Positions 44,949 through 53,826 of a stretch of DNA of 64,000 bases are shown one piece after another. How positions within the stretch are numbered: the stretch's first letter is position 1; the number at the start of each line of letters is the position of its first letter. A model generated the notes under the pieces. That model was not told the origin of the DNA. It searched no databases and worked only from the letters and a program-made list of their open reading frames with translations. Made by a program: the position numbers and the translations under genes. Source of the DNA: Chitinophaga pinensis (GTDB lineage Bacteria; Bacteroidota; Bacteroidia; Chitinophagales; Chitinophagaceae); contig NZ_VOHS01000026.1 in assembly GCF_007896845.1 (NCBI RefSeq), positions 32,764 to 96,763 on the forward strand. The letters run 5' to 3'.

Positions 44949-46550
44949 ATGCACTCTACATTCGTCCTGTACATTGGTCTCCTCTTTGTTATTCTGATAT
45001 TAGTAATGCTGGCTCAGCGTTTAAAGATTTCTTATCCTATTGTGCTGGTGCTTGGTGGATTGGCGATTAGTCTTATCCCCGGGTTGCCGGATGTTTCCAT
45101 CGATCCTGAACTGATCTTCCTCCTGTTCCTGCCGCCGCTTCTGTATGATGCGGCCTGGAATACTTCGTGGAAGGAATTCTGGAAATGGCGGCGTGTGATC
45201 AGTTCTTTTGCTTTTGGGATCATTCTGCTGACTTCCTGCGTCATCGCGGTGGTATCCAGTAGTCTTATTCCCGGTTTTACGCTGGCGCTGGGTTTTTTGC
45301 TGGGGGGGATTATTTCTCCACCTGATGCCGTTTCTGCCACGACGGTCATGCGTGGACTGGATGTACCCAGAAGACTGGTGTCTATCATTGAGGGAGAAAG
45401 CCTGATGAATGATGCTTCCAGTTTGATTGTATATCGGTTTGCGCTGGCAGCAGTGCTCACAGGTAGTTTTACTTTTCATGAGGCGGCGCTCAGCTTTGTG
45501 ATTGTTATTGTGATGGGGATTGTTACGGGATTGGTTGTTGCGCTGATCTTCTATACGATTCACCGCTGGATGCCAACGACGGCCAGTATGGATACTGTAT
45601 TAACATTCGTGGCTCCTTATGTGATGTATATTGTCGCGGAGACTTTTCATTTCTCGGGTGTATTGGCGGTGGTGAGTGGTGGTTTGTTTATGTCTAACCG
45701 GCAACAGACTATTCTCAGTCATCTTAGTCGTCTGCAGGGGGTGAATGTATGGGCAACGGTGGGTTTTGTGCTTAATGGCATTGTGTTTATGCTGATAGGA
45801 CTGGAATTGCCGGTGATCGTCAGTGGATTAGGAGAAAGCTCGTTGAAGCAGGCCATCTGGTATGGATTGATTATCTCTGCGGTGGTGATTGTTACGCGTC
45901 TCCTTTGTACGCAGGGGGCAGCTATATTCACTGTGTTTATCAGCAGGTTTATCAAAACAGCGGATAACAATCCGGGATGGAAATTACCATTGGTTTTTGG
46001 TTGGGCAGGGATGCGCGGGGTAGTATCGCTGGCAGCTGCTTTGTCTATTCCGATTATGGCCGGCGGACAGGCATTTCCGCAACGCAACATGATTTTGTTC
46101 ATCACTTTTGTGGTGATATTGGTAACGCTTGTATTGCAGGGGCTCACTTTGCCGTGGCTGATCAGGAAACTGGGGCTGGAAGAAGTCGATTATATGTCTG
46201 AAGTAGAGCAGGATACACTGATCCGTAAAAAATTGACCTTTATTGCTGTGCAGTTACTGGATACGCAATATAAGACTGATGTGGAGGACAATGAGCTTAT
46301 CCGTCAGTTACGGGCGACGATGGAGAATGAATATAGCTTTCTGGAAAGTTATGCCGCATCGCATGCGACAGATGTGAACAGACAACAGGCGATCAGCCGT
46401 TACCGGATTGTATTTAATGAATTGATTCATGAACAGAGAGAGATGTTGCGGAAGATTAACAAGAAAGCGGAGTTTGATGAGGAAATCGTCCGTAAGCATA
46501 TGTCGCTTTTAGATCTTGCGGAGGAAAAGATTACACAGCAGTATAAATAA
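44949..46550 (+). CDS. Na+/H+ antiporter of the CPA1 (NhaP-type) family
   Basis: 533 aa with about 12 membrane helices in residues 1-415, then a cytoplasmic tail of 120 residues. The ion-binding region GGIISPPDAVSATTVMRGLDVPRRL near residue 120 and EGESLMNDASSLIVYRFAL near residue 147 are the signature of CPA1 exchangers (Asp pair and Asn-Asp). It exchanges sodium or potassium for protons at the inner membrane. The C-terminal tail (VEQDTLIRKKLTFIAVQLL) may be regulatory. It is transcribed divergently from the GNAT-M3 gene and ends at a clear terminator. Confidence 0.93.
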   Translation: MHSTFVLYIGLLFVILILVMLAQRLKISYPIVLVLGGLAISLIPGLPDVSIDPELIFLLFLPPLLYDAAWNTSWKEFWKWRRVISSFAFGIILLTSCVIAVVSSSLIPGFTLALGFLLGGIISPPDAVSATTVMRGLDVPRRLVSIIEGESLMNDASSLIVYRFALAAVLTGSFTFHEAALSFVIVIVMGIVTGLVVALIFYTIHRWMPTTASMDTVLTFVAPYVMYIVAETFHFSGVLAVVSGGLFMSNRQQTILSHLSRLQGVNVWATVGFVLNGIVFMLIGLELPVIVSGLGESSLKQAIWYGLIISAVVIVTRLLCTQGAAIFTVFISRFIKTADNNPGWKLPLVFGWAGMRGVVSLAAALSIPIMAGGQAFPQRNMILFITFVVILVTLVLQGLTLPWLIRKLGLEEVDYMSEVEQDTLIRKKLTFIAVQLLDTQYKTDVEDNELIRQLRATMENEYSFLESYAASHATDVNRQQAISRYRIVFNELIHEQREMLRKINKKAEFDEEIVRKHMSLLDLAEEKITQQYK

Positions 46551-46570
46551 ATTAACATTACAGTAATAGC

Positions 46571-46598
46571 AAGGACGTCCGCAGGGCGTCCTTTTTTT
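46571..46598 (+). terminator. Terminator after the antiporter gene
   Basis: Stem AAGGACGTC (46571-46579) / GGCGTCCTT (46585-46593, one G-U pair) followed by TTTTTT. Confidence 0.8.
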
Positions 46599-46889
46599 GT
46601 TATAACCGGTTCATCTCTTTTGTTGTTGTATTTATTGCGGAGACGGCTCGTCTGCCTGTTAAGCAGTTTTAACTACTGTTAAATACTGTTAAGCCTTTTA
46701 TGCGTTTGTTTTTGAGTATATGTCGTTGTAATCCTTGTCAGTGGAGGATTTTGTAAGCTGTGTTTACTACTGTGGTCTTACAGGATAAAAACAATGTCCT
46801 CTGTTCTGCATTAAACTTACCCCTTCAAATCAGCTCCAAAGAATATCACTATAAACGAACAAAATTATTTTAATCCAAAACCCACAATT
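46599..46889. other. Intergenic region
   Basis: About 290 bases before the EF-hand gene. It includes three short CTGTTAA-type repeats near 46660-46700. No gene or RNA was recognised. Confidence 0.5.
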
Positions 46890-47186
46890 ATGATGAAGAA
46901 AATTTTTGTTGCCGCAATACTGTTTACAGCACTGAGTACTGTTAAGACATATGCACAGGATCAGCAACCTAAGCCAAAACATGAAGGTCTGTTCCAGAAA
47001 CTGGATACTGATGGTGATGGTAAGATCAGCAAGGCGGAGGCAGATAAGCAGGAGAAGGGCAGATTTAATCTGAAAGAGAAGTTCGATGCAATTGACGCTA
47101 ACAAGGATTCATATATTGACAAAGAAGAACTGAAAGCGTACAGAAAAAGCCAGAAGGAGAAGAGAGAAGCTGCTGGCAAGAAGTAA
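46890..47186 (+). CDS. Small secreted EF-hand calcium-binding protein
   Basis: 98 aa. A signal peptide spans residues 1-22 (KKIFVAAILFTALSTVKTYAQ). Two EF-hand loops follow: DTDGDGKISKAE near residue 39 and DANKDSYIDKEE near residue 69, each with the 12-residue acidic pattern. The C-terminus is Lys-rich. It is probably periplasmic or extracellular and binds calcium. A terminator follows at 47201, so it is a single-gene unit. Confidence 0.88.
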   Translation: MMKKIFVAAILFTALSTVKTYAQDQQPKPKHEGLFQKLDTDGDGKISKAEADKQEKGRFNLKEKFDAIDANKDSYIDKEELKAYRKSQKEKREAAGKK

Positions 47187-47200
47187 AATGATCGTAAGGA

Positions 47201-47237
47201 CCATGCCCCGTTTCCCGTTTTACCGGGGCATGGTTTT
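47201..47237 (+). terminator. Terminator after the EF-hand gene
   Basis: Perfect 10-base stem CCATGCCCCG (47201-47210) / CGGGGCATGG (47224-47233) followed by TTTTA. Confidence 0.75.
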
Positions 47238-47252
47238 ATACATTACAGGTAG

Positions 47253-48020
47253 TTATTGTTCGCTTTGTGCAATGATCTCCTGTATAAAACGGTTGTATTC
47301 GTCTTTTATCGGTAATTCCTGATTTACGTACAATTGTCTTCTTTTTACCAGCACCTGTTCACCTGTCTTTGGATTCACTCCTTCTTTTTCCATCTCAGTC
47401 CAGTAAATACCGATTCCTCTTTTTTGCCATGACGGCAGATCATTAAAGTTGATATTATAACGATATAGCAGGTCATTCTTATCTGTCGTACTCATTTTTT
47501 CTATGGTACCGGCAGCGCTCTGGCGCGTGTGGTTGTCCTTACGCAGTTGCCAGTAGCAGTGCGCATTCAGGGCGTTCCGGTGTGCATCTTCATTCCTCCA
47601 TCTGAAGTAATCCACGACCAGTTGCCGGTTAGGTAACTCGCAGATACGGCAGTCAAATGCTGCCAGACTACCCAGTTGTAAAGAGAATTTAGCACTTGTT
47701 TCACCTGCGAGGATAGAGTTATATTTCCGGTGTTTACGACCGAAAGTGTTTTCTGCGAGGTGAAAAAGTAAAGATATTTCATCGCTTTCCGTATAGCCAT
47801 AGACGACGTTAAATCCGCAGTTCATCAGGTGTTTTACTGTTTCCACCATATAATCCCTGAATCCCGGATCAAAAGGTGCTTCAAAGGGATGGGTTTCCTT
47901 TGTCAGTTTTGTAAAACCCCTGCCATCGATACGGGCGACCATGTACATACCCGGCAGTACGATTGTGTCATGCGCGGTTTCATAGATGGGCATTTTGCTG
48001 TCCAGTTCATCAAATTTCAT
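47253..48020 (-). CDS. Thg1-like protein (tRNA 3'-5' polymerase family)
   Basis: About 255 aa from the ATG of MKFDELDSK, overlapping the previous gene by 11 bases. The Thg1 palm is recognisable: MVARIDGRGFTKLT near residue 30 with the first metal Asp, YTESDEISLLFH near 80 with the second Asp, and WRNEDAHRNALN near 140. Thg1-like proteins add nucleotides in the 3'-5' direction and in bacteria and archaea repair 5'-truncated tRNAs rather than make the His-tRNA G-1. The operon partners, a kinase-like P-loop protein and a PP2C-like protein, support a repair role. The start is consistent with translational coupling. Confidence 0.88.
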   Translation of the reverse strand: MKFDELDSKMPIYETAHDTIVLPGMYMVARIDGRGFTKLTKETHPFEAPFDPGFRDYMVETVKHLMNCGFNVVYGYTESDEISLLFHLAENTFGRKHRKYNSILAGETSAKFSLQLGSLAAFDCRICELPNRQLVVDYFRWRNEDAHRNALNAHCYWQLRKDNHTRQSAAGTIEKMSTTDKNDLLYRYNINFNDLPSWQKRGIGIYWTEMEKEGVNPKTGEQVLVKRRQLYVNQELPIKDEYNRFIQEIIAQSEQ

Positions 48021-48456
48021 TATCCCAGGCTTTAATTGTAAAACCATTTTTGTCTAATCCGACGTAATAGAGTTCGTCGAAACCTTCTTCAGGTTTTGGT
48101 ATTTCCAGTTTTTTGTAAGTATTCAATACGCCCACTTTGGGTATCAGAGCTTTGCCACTACGCAGGCTGTTTCTTTCCAGAGCTTCTTCGAGTCTGGATT
48201 GGAAGTAATAACCTTTTACCTTGAATTTGTGTTGTCTGGCGAGGGAGATATACTTTTCTCTATCGGCTTTGCCGGGGTTAGTGTTATCAACAACAAAGGG
48301 TTGGCTGCCTTTGAAACATGCTTCGAGAAACAAGTCTTCCCTGTAGCGGCTTTTCAGCAGGTCGAGCGAGATCCGTACATGGGTCTGCAGGAAATGTTCT
48401 TTATAAAAGCCGGTTTTACCGGTAGCCTGTATCCCACAGAAAATAATTGCTTCCAT
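48010..48456 (-). CDS. Polynucleotide-kinase-like P-loop protein
   Basis: About 148 aa from MEAIIFCGIQATGKTGFYKEH; the frame extends to 48564 but overlaps the upstream gene. The P loop is CGIQATGKTGF, followed by ISLDLLKSRY and VVDNTNPGKADREKYI, the pattern of PNKP/zeta-toxin-type kinases that phosphorylate 5' ends of RNA or other substrates. Phosphatase and ligase domains are absent. The gene overlaps the Thg1-like gene at its end and lies between it and a PP2C-like gene. An RNA-end-phosphorylating role preparing substrate for Thg1 is plausible but not shown. Confidence 0.78.
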   Translation of the reverse strand: MEAIIFCGIQATGKTGFYKEHFLQTHVRISLDLLKSRYREDLFLEACFKGSQPFVVDNTNPGKADREKYISLARQHKFKVKGYYFQSRLEEALERNSLRSGKALIPKVGVLNTYKKLEIPKPEEGFDELYYVGLDKNGFTIKAWDNEI

Positions 48457-48499
48457 GGTATAGGTTTTTGGGGCGGCGAAGATAGGTAAAAGCAGGGTA

Positions 48500-49231
48500 T
48501 CAGCCGTTTTTGCGGAGAAATCTGACAATTGCCAGATCATCTGTCGGCAGCATACCGTATACATGTTCCAGTGTTTTGCATTTCATATTCAGCATTTCAT
48601 CCGATTCTGACTTTTCCTGATCCATCAGCAGGAAGCGGATGGCGTCAATGGGGGCTACGGCCGGATTGAAGGGTTTGAAGCTGGTGATACCGTCTGTAGC
48701 CAGACTGATATCCAATAAGTTACTGAATGCCATACGATATTGGCGTTGATACCAGCTGTCGAAATGCTCGGAGAGGTGATAACCGATGTAGTCGGGTTTG
48801 TTATCCCGGTCGAATATGCTGACGTGTCCGTTGATACTGATTGCGCCGTCACCGATTACCAGCAGGATGGCTTTGTCGGCCTTATAATCGGCTACCATCA
48901 GCAGGAGGGTGGTCAGCAGTTCATTTCTGTCCAGTTGTATCTGGTTCCGGAGGGCGTTTAGTTCGGCAAACAGCTGGCGGGTAATGTCCTGCAGGTGTTC
49001 TTCCGGGGAAATATTGACCAGCGAGCGCAGATCATCATATCCTTTGGCCTTCACTATTTTCCGTAACAGCTTGCCTGTCAGTGTAGAAATGAGATGACTG
49101 TCAGTACCCATGGTACAGCCATCCATCACTGCAGCTACAAACGTATGCGGGTTAATATTGCCATGGAAAAGGTAATCCTCACAATTATTAAGATGATATG
49201 TTCCTCTTTGCAGCGTGGTATAGATATTCAT
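48500..49231 (-). CDS. PP2C-like phosphatase
   Basis: 243 aa from MNIYTTLQRGTYHL. PP2C metal-binding positions are recognisable: NCEDYLFHG, AAVMDGCTMGTDSHL near residue 40 (an altered DGMGG motif), LVIGDGAISING near residue 130, ATDGITSF near 185 and TDDLAIVRF at the end. The metal-ligand Asp residues remain, so it may be active. The kinase-like gene starts 44 bases after its stop region (overlapping in the longer readings), so the three genes probably form an operon. The substrate may be an RNA-repair partner or a phosphoprotein; I cannot tell. Confidence 0.75.
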   Translation of the reverse strand: MNIYTTLQRGTYHLNNCEDYLFHGNINPHTFVAAVMDGCTMGTDSHLISTLTGKLLRKIVKAKGYDDLRSLVNISPEEHLQDITRQLFAELNALRNQIQLDRNELLTTLLLMVADYKADKAILLVIGDGAISINGHVSIFDRDNKPDYIGYHLSEHFDSWYQRQYRMAFSNLLDISLATDGITSFKPFNPAVAPIDAIRFLLMDQEKSESDEMLNMKCKTLEHVYGMLPTDDLAIVRFLRKNG

Positions 49232-49329
49232 AGAGAGGCACAAAAATAATGATTCCTGCGTGTAAAATTTTTTAACGTGTGTAAAATATTCTTGTTGTCC
49301 GTTCGTCTATCTTTCTTTAGCCTTTAGTA

Positions 49330-50235
49330 ATGAATGAGATCAAGGTATATAATGCCCGGGCGTTTACATCCCGTTTTATGCCTTCCACCGAGCTGGATAC
49401 CTTATTGAAAGGGGATCTGACGCGGTTTCTGGCTTGCCGGCTGGAGGATATGTACCGCCATGTGAAACAGGCTGTACCACCTTCCCGGTCTTTTACGCAT
49501 TCCTGTTTGTACCTGACAGCAGGTACGGCCACCATGAAGATTGGCAGTGAAATATACACTATCGGGAAGGATGAAATGTTATTTGTCCCTGCCGGACAGG
49601 TGTTTTCTTTCGGGGAGGATGATGAAAACGAGGGCTATATCTGTAATTTCCATGATGACATGCTGTTGGGGAAGTACGGAAATAGTGAGTTACTGAAAGC
49701 ATTTGAATTTCTGAAGGTCTGGGGGAACCCGCGTATAAGTCTGGATGAACGGACGTCGGCGTATGTACTACATCTTTTTAGTCGTATTGTCACAGAATAC
49801 ATGGAGCATGGCGTACAGCAGCTGGATATTCTTCAGCCTAATCTGGTCGCCCTGCTTTGTGAAGTAAACAGGGCCTATCAGCCATTACGTACCAATCTGC
49901 CACACAGTGCTTCCGATATTACCAACAGGTTTCGGGAGATGGTCTTCCAGCATGCCAGAACCAGACATCTGGTGAGTGAATATGCCGCTTTGCTCAATGT
50001 TTCTCCCAGCCATCTTAATAAATCTGTCAGAACGATGACGAGTAAGTCGCCTGCTAAATGGATCGACGAAGCCATTGTACTGGAAGCAAAAGTCTTACTC
50101 AGCCAGTTTGATAGTCCTATCAGCGAAGTGGCTTTACAGGTCGGTTTTGAAGATCAGTCTTATTTTACACGACTGTTCAAACGTTATGAAGGGGTGACGC
50201 CTACTGAATTCAGAAAAATGATCAAAATGTCCTAA
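49330..50235 (+). CDS. AraC-family transcriptional regulator
   Basis: 301 aa. N-terminal cupin-like sensor (CLYLTAGTATMKIGSEIYTIG near residue 60). The C-terminal double helix-turn-helix covers residues 200-300, with YAALLNVSPSHLNKSVRTMT and ISEVALQVGFEDQSYFTRLFKRYEGVTPTEFRK, typical for AraC. The ligand and target are unknown; the membrane-protein genes downstream may be its targets. Confidence 0.92.
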   Translation: MNEIKVYNARAFTSRFMPSTELDTLLKGDLTRFLACRLEDMYRHVKQAVPPSRSFTHSCLYLTAGTATMKIGSEIYTIGKDEMLFVPAGQVFSFGEDDENEGYICNFHDDMLLGKYGNSELLKAFEFLKVWGNPRISLDERTSAYVLHLFSRIVTEYMEHGVQQLDILQPNLVALLCEVNRAYQPLRTNLPHSASDITNRFREMVFQHARTRHLVSEYAALLNVSPSHLNKSVRTMTSKSPAKWIDEAIVLEAKVLLSQFDSPISEVALQVGFEDQSYFTRLFKRYEGVTPTEFRKMIKMS

Positions 50236-50291
50236 ATGACGCGCTGTATGTCCTAATGGCTTTTTGCTTTTCAGCGGAGCTTTGCGGACAA

Positions 50292-50765
50292 ATGATTCCG
50301 ATGTATTTTTCTTTGTTGCTGTTGCATTCTTTTTTCCGGTGGATGGTGGTTGTTAGTCTGCTGTTTGCCATCGGGAGGAGTCTATATGGCTGGATAAGTA
50401 AGCGTTCCTTTACAGCTATTGATAATACGGTCAGACATCTGACTGCCACGATTGCGCATATACAACTAGCCATCGGATATGTGCTTTATTTCAAGAGTCC
50501 ACTGGTCACTTATTTCAGGTCGCATTATCGTGAAGCGATCACTCAGGCCGATTACCGTTTTTTCGGGTTGCTACATGTGCTGTTGATGACAACAGGTGTG
50601 ATCGTTATTACGATTGGTTCTTCTGCTGCGAAGCGGATGGATACGGATGCGCGTAAGTTCCGGACAATGGCTTTGTTGTTTCTGCTGGGATTACTTATAA
50701 TTTTTATTGCTATACCATGGCCTTTTTCGCCTTTGGCGCACAGACCATATTTAAGAACATTTTAA
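50292..50765 (+). CDS. Small membrane protein of unknown function
   Basis: About 157 aa from the ATG of MIPMYFSLLLLHSFFRW (an ATG nine bases later is equally possible). Four hydrophobic segments (FSLLLLHSFFRWMVVVSLLFAIG, HIQLAIGYVLYFKS, LLHVLLMTTGVIVITIGS, ALLFLLGLLIIFIAIPWPF), with conserved-looking His residues (LLLLHSFFRW, TATIAHIQLAIG). Perhaps a cytochrome b-like membrane protein, but no family was recognised. It ends 2 bases before the DUF3817-type gene and probably shares its operon. Confidence 0.65.
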   Translation: MIPMYFSLLLLHSFFRWMVVVSLLFAIGRSLYGWISKRSFTAIDNTVRHLTATIAHIQLAIGYVLYFKSPLVTYFRSHYREAITQADYRFFGLLHVLLMTTGVIVITIGSSAAKRMDTDARKFRTMALLFLLGLLIIFIAIPWPFSPLAHRPYLRTF

Positions 50766-50767
50766 AG

Positions 50768-51073
50768 ATGATGCATTTATTTCGTACGAAAGTGGGCCGG
50801 TTGAGAGTGATCGGTTTTCTGGAAGGAGTTTCTTTGCTGGTGTTAACCGGGATTGCAATGCCCATGAAATATGCGGCTGATAATCCTTCTATGGTGAGAG
50901 TGATGGGTCCTATACATGGATTCTTCTTTGTAATTTTTGTGATCAATGCCTTGAGTGTTGGTATTGAATACAAGTGGAAGTTCACGGATATTACGTGGAA
51001 AGTATTGCTGGCTTGTATGATTCCGTTTGGTACGTTCTATATTGATCACCGTATTTTAAGGAAGATGGAATAG
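50768..51073 (+). CDS. DUF3817-family integral membrane protein
   Basis: About 101 aa from MMHLFRTKVGRLRVIGFLEG. DUF3817 pattern: FRTKVGRLRVIGFLEGVSLLVL, PMKY near residue 34, a GPIHGFFFVIFVINAL segment and IPFGTFYIDHRILRK at the end. Three membrane helices. The function of the family is unknown. It follows the previous gene after 2 bases. Confidence 0.85.
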   Translation: MMHLFRTKVGRLRVIGFLEGVSLLVLTGIAMPMKYAADNPSMVRVMGPIHGFFFVIFVINALSVGIEYKWKFTDITWKVLLACMIPFGTFYIDHRILRKME

Positions 51074-51099
51074 CGTATATTTGTGTATAGCCTGCCACT

Positions 51100-51861
51100 A
51101 TGCATATCGAACATTATAAACCGGTAGCCGTATTACAGCCTTTCATCAGATCTATCATGATCATTGAAAGTGAATATGCTTTACAGAATGAAGTGTTACC
51201 CGATACTTCGCTGGTGATGGCATTCCGTCTGAAGGGTAGTGTGGTGGCCAGTGATTATGGTACCTTGCCAGTTGCTGTTATGGCGGGTCTCCGTAAAACA
51301 TCCCGTTCTTTGTCGTATGCGGGCGGTACTGCTAATCTGTTGGTAGTATTTCGTGAGGATGGTGCAGCAGCATTTTTCAAAGCGCCCTTACACGAATTGT
51401 TTGGGACTTCTGTTGCGCTCGATAATTTTGTTGACAGACACCAATTAAGTGAGCTTAGTGAACGGTTGTCAGAGGCTGTTAACTATGTAAATGCGGTTCA
51501 TATTGTTCAACAGTTTCTTTTACGATTATGGAAACAATCAGCACCTGATCTGTTGGTACATAGTGCCATTGAACAAATACAAGAGATGAACGGCAACATA
51601 CGGGTTAAAGCATTACCGGATCGTTTGCATATCAGTCAGGATGCTTTTGAGAAAAGATTCCGGCGTGTTACAGGTGCTACACCCAAACAATTTGCTTCTA
51701 TAGTAAGATTAAGATCACTTATCTCCAGATCTGATGAAATGACGCTGACGGAAACTGCTTATAATGCAGGGTATTTTGATCAGGCTCACTTCATCAAAGA
51801 CTTCAAAGCATTTACAGGTAAGACCCCGCGTGCGTTTTATCAATCACAGCTATTCTGGTAA
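51100..51861 (+). CDS. AraC-family transcriptional regulator (DUF6597-like N-terminal domain)
   Basis: 253 aa. The N-terminal half (HIEHYKPVAVLQPFIRSIMIIES ... LPDTSLVMAFRLKG) is the sensor domain often found in Bacteroidota AraC regulators. The C-terminal HTH has LPDRLHISQDAFEKRFRRVTGATPKQF and LTETAYNAGYFDQAHFIKDFKAFTGKTP. It probably controls the adjacent glyoxalase-like gene, 58 bases downstream. Effector unknown. Confidence 0.9.
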   Translation: MHIEHYKPVAVLQPFIRSIMIIESEYALQNEVLPDTSLVMAFRLKGSVVASDYGTLPVAVMAGLRKTSRSLSYAGGTANLLVVFREDGAAAFFKAPLHELFGTSVALDNFVDRHQLSELSERLSEAVNYVNAVHIVQQFLLRLWKQSAPDLLVHSAIEQIQEMNGNIRVKALPDRLHISQDAFEKRFRRVTGATPKQFASIVRLRSLISRSDEMTLTETAYNAGYFDQAHFIKDFKAFTGKTPRAFYQSQLFW

Positions 51862-51918
51862 ATGCATCAGGTTGTAAATCCCGCCACGTTTAATTCCTCA
51901 TTATTAATTCAATAAAGT

Positions 51919-52281
51919 ATGTCAATCGTCAAACCTGTCCTCCGCGCCTTCGACTATACCAAAGCCATGGAATTCTATGTTGACTGGTTAGGTTTTCAGG
52001 TGGACTGGGAACACAAACCTGATAACACTCCTTTCTATTTACAACTTTCCATGAGAGATATCATACTACATCTTTCAGAACATCATGGTGATGCCAGTCC
52101 GGGTGGTTCTGTATATGTAGATGAGTTTACAGACCTGCGTGCTTATCATCAGTTACTGATCGACAAGCAATATAAATATAACCGCCCCGGATTAGAAGAA
52201 GCATTTTATGATCCTTCCATATTATTGGTGACGGTGAACGATCCTTTTTATAATAAGATCATATTTGCAGGAAAGAAATAA
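51919..52281 (+). CDS. Glyoxalase/bleomycin-resistance-superfamily protein
   Basis: 120 aa, one vicinal-oxygen-chelate repeat pair. IVKPVLRAFDYTKAMEFYVDWLGFQVDW at the start and FYDPSILLVTVNDPFYNKIIF at the end are typical. The RAFDYTKAMEFYVDWLGF form is shared with bleomycin-resistance-like members. It may bind or modify a small molecule. The AraC gene upstream is the likely regulator. Confidence 0.85.
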   Translation: MSIVKPVLRAFDYTKAMEFYVDWLGFQVDWEHKPDNTPFYLQLSMRDIILHLSEHHGDASPGGSVYVDEFTDLRAYHQLLIDKQYKYNRPGLEEAFYDPSILLVTVNDPFYNKIIFAGKK

Positions 52282-52283
52282 TA

Positions 52284-52733
52284 TTACCGGTCCAGTAATC
52301 TTCTGTGATAATTAATCTGGCCCAGATGATATGTTAAGTGGGTGGCCAGATGGATCAACATAAAGCCGGTAGTTTGTTTTGCTTCAAATACCTCAATAGG
52401 ATATTCCTGCTCCAGTCTTGCTGGTGGCAGTGTTGTTAATGTTTTGTCCACGATAGCAATCGTGTCTTCTATCTTCTGCAATAATTCAGAGCGCGGTACA
52501 TCTTTCAGGGCGAACTCTGCATCCCTGTCGCGCACGTAACCCGACTGTCCTAAATGAAGGCCAATGAATGTATTGAGATTTCCTACCAGATGTAAGCAAA
52601 GATTTCCTGCGGAGTTTGCAATGTTGGCATCAATGATCCATAGAGCAGGCTCATGCTGGTAAGCGGAAATTTCTGTCTTGAGCTTGTTAAGATCCCGGTT
52701 GAATAACTGCCTGAGTGTTGTAATTGTAGTCAT
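52284..52733 (-). CDS. DinB-superfamily protein (DUF1572-like)
   Basis: About 149 aa from MTTITTLRQLFNRDLNKL. Four-helix bundle; the metal-binding His pattern includes CLHLVGNLNTFIG near residue 45 and LIHLATHLTYHLGQINYHRRLL at the C-terminus. DinB-like proteins include thiol-dependent transferases, but the role of this group is unknown. It converges on the glyoxalase-like gene with 2 bases between the stops. Confidence 0.85.
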   Translation of the reverse strand: MTTITTLRQLFNRDLNKLKTEISAYQHEPALWIIDANIANSAGNLCLHLVGNLNTFIGLHLGQSGYVRDRDAEFALKDVPRSELLQKIEDTIAIVDKTLTTLPPARLEQEYPIEVFEAKQTTGFMLIHLATHLTYHLGQINYHRRLLDR

Positions 52734-52785
52734 ATATAAGAGAATACCTTTATGCAAGATACTTCTTTTTCTACGGGATGTTGCA

Positions 52786-53096
52786 TTAATTGGACACGCT
52801 GCGGTAGAGATATGCTTTTACAATCTCTGTATTATCTACTTGTTCCAGTATAGGTTTTTTAGTAGAGAATAGTGCGCCTTCAACGGTTTTCTGCAGGTAT
52901 TTCTGGTTCCAGTGCATAATGGCTAGTTCGGGAGTTTGGCCACATCCATAAATTCCGTACTCGGGTCTTTCGCCAATGAAGCAGCAGTACTCGTCTCCGT
53001 CCTGTAGCATGACGGGTTTATATTTTTTACTGCGTCTGGCATTTCGGGTGAATTGTAATCAACAGGAATAATTTTAATCTCATGTGTCGTTTCCAT
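52786..53096 (-). pseudogene. Small unrecognised protein (one apparent frameshift)
   Basis: An ATG at 53096 starts METTHEIKIIPVDYN. The frame shifts after about 23 codons at the run of six T on the plus strand (53023-53028). Restoring one A gives PVMLQDGDEYCCFIGERPE and the rest as one protein of about 103 aa. It has Cys residues (EYCCF, YGCGQ) and looks like a small stand-alone protein of the type found next to metabolic genes. Family not recognised. Confidence 0.5.
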
Positions 53097-53210
53097 AGCA
53101 CTATTTTTGATATAAATATCTCCAATAAATATGCCATGCCAAGCATGAAAATGATTACTTTTATTCCATTCAATTATATTGAAATTTTATTTAAGGTAAA
53201 TAAGCAGTAA

Positions 53211-53711
53211 ATGAACGGTGCGATTTATGTCCGGCATGTGTCTGTAAAGGACGCAGCGCAGGTTGCAGCTTTATCAGCAGAGTTAGGTTACCCCTCGACA
53301 GTGAAAGACACTATTACTTACATCCAGGCTATTGACAAAAGCATCTGTGATGTAGCCTATGTCGCAGTTAGTGGAGAGACCGTTTTAGGATGGATTCATG
53401 TATGCTATACCATTCGTCTCGAATCAGGTCCGTTCTGCGAAATTGGCGGACTCGTAGTATCCCGTAATACTCTTGGAAAAGGTATTGGCAGATTACTGGT
53501 TGAGAAGGCCAAAAAATGGTCTGCTGAAAGAAACATTGAAAAGCTGCGTGTGCGCAGTAATGTGATCAGAGAAGGTTCACATGCATTCTACGTTAAAACG
53601 GGCTTCGTCGAATACAAACAACAGAAGGTGTTTGAATATACGATAGGAGCAGAGGTATTTAATGATAAGCCTGCAGAAGGCGTAAAGCTTGTAGAAGGAA
53701 AAAACGAGTAG
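53211..53711 (+). CDS. GNAT-family N-acetyltransferase
   Basis: 166 aa. It has N-terminal VRHVSVKDAAQVAALSAELGYP, the acetyl-CoA region EIGGLVVSRNTLGKGIGRLLVEKAKKW near residue 85, and the C-terminal HAFYVKTGFVEYKQQKVFEY motif. Typical single-domain GNAT. The substrate is unknown. A terminator follows 42 bases later. Confidence 0.92.
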   Translation: MNGAIYVRHVSVKDAAQVAALSAELGYPSTVKDTITYIQAIDKSICDVAYVAVSGETVLGWIHVCYTIRLESGPFCEIGGLVVSRNTLGKGIGRLLVEKAKKWSAERNIEKLRVRSNVIREGSHAFYVKTGFVEYKQQKVFEYTIGAEVFNDKPAEGVKLVEGKNE

Positions 53712-53752
53712 GATGAAGAACTGACAACTAAACATTCATTCGGAAGAAATTA

Positions 53753-53792
53753 AGTGCCGCCCACAAACCCTGTTTGAGGCGGCACTTTTTGT
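53753..53792. terminator. Bidirectional terminator
   Basis: Stem AAGTGCCGCC (53753-53762) / GGCGGCACTT (53779-53788), with an inner CAAAC/GTTTG pairing, then TTTTTG. It lies between the converging GNAT and qNOR genes. Confidence 0.85.
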
Positions 53793-53826
53793 ATGTATAC
53801 ATAGCAGGCTTCAATGCACGCCATGT

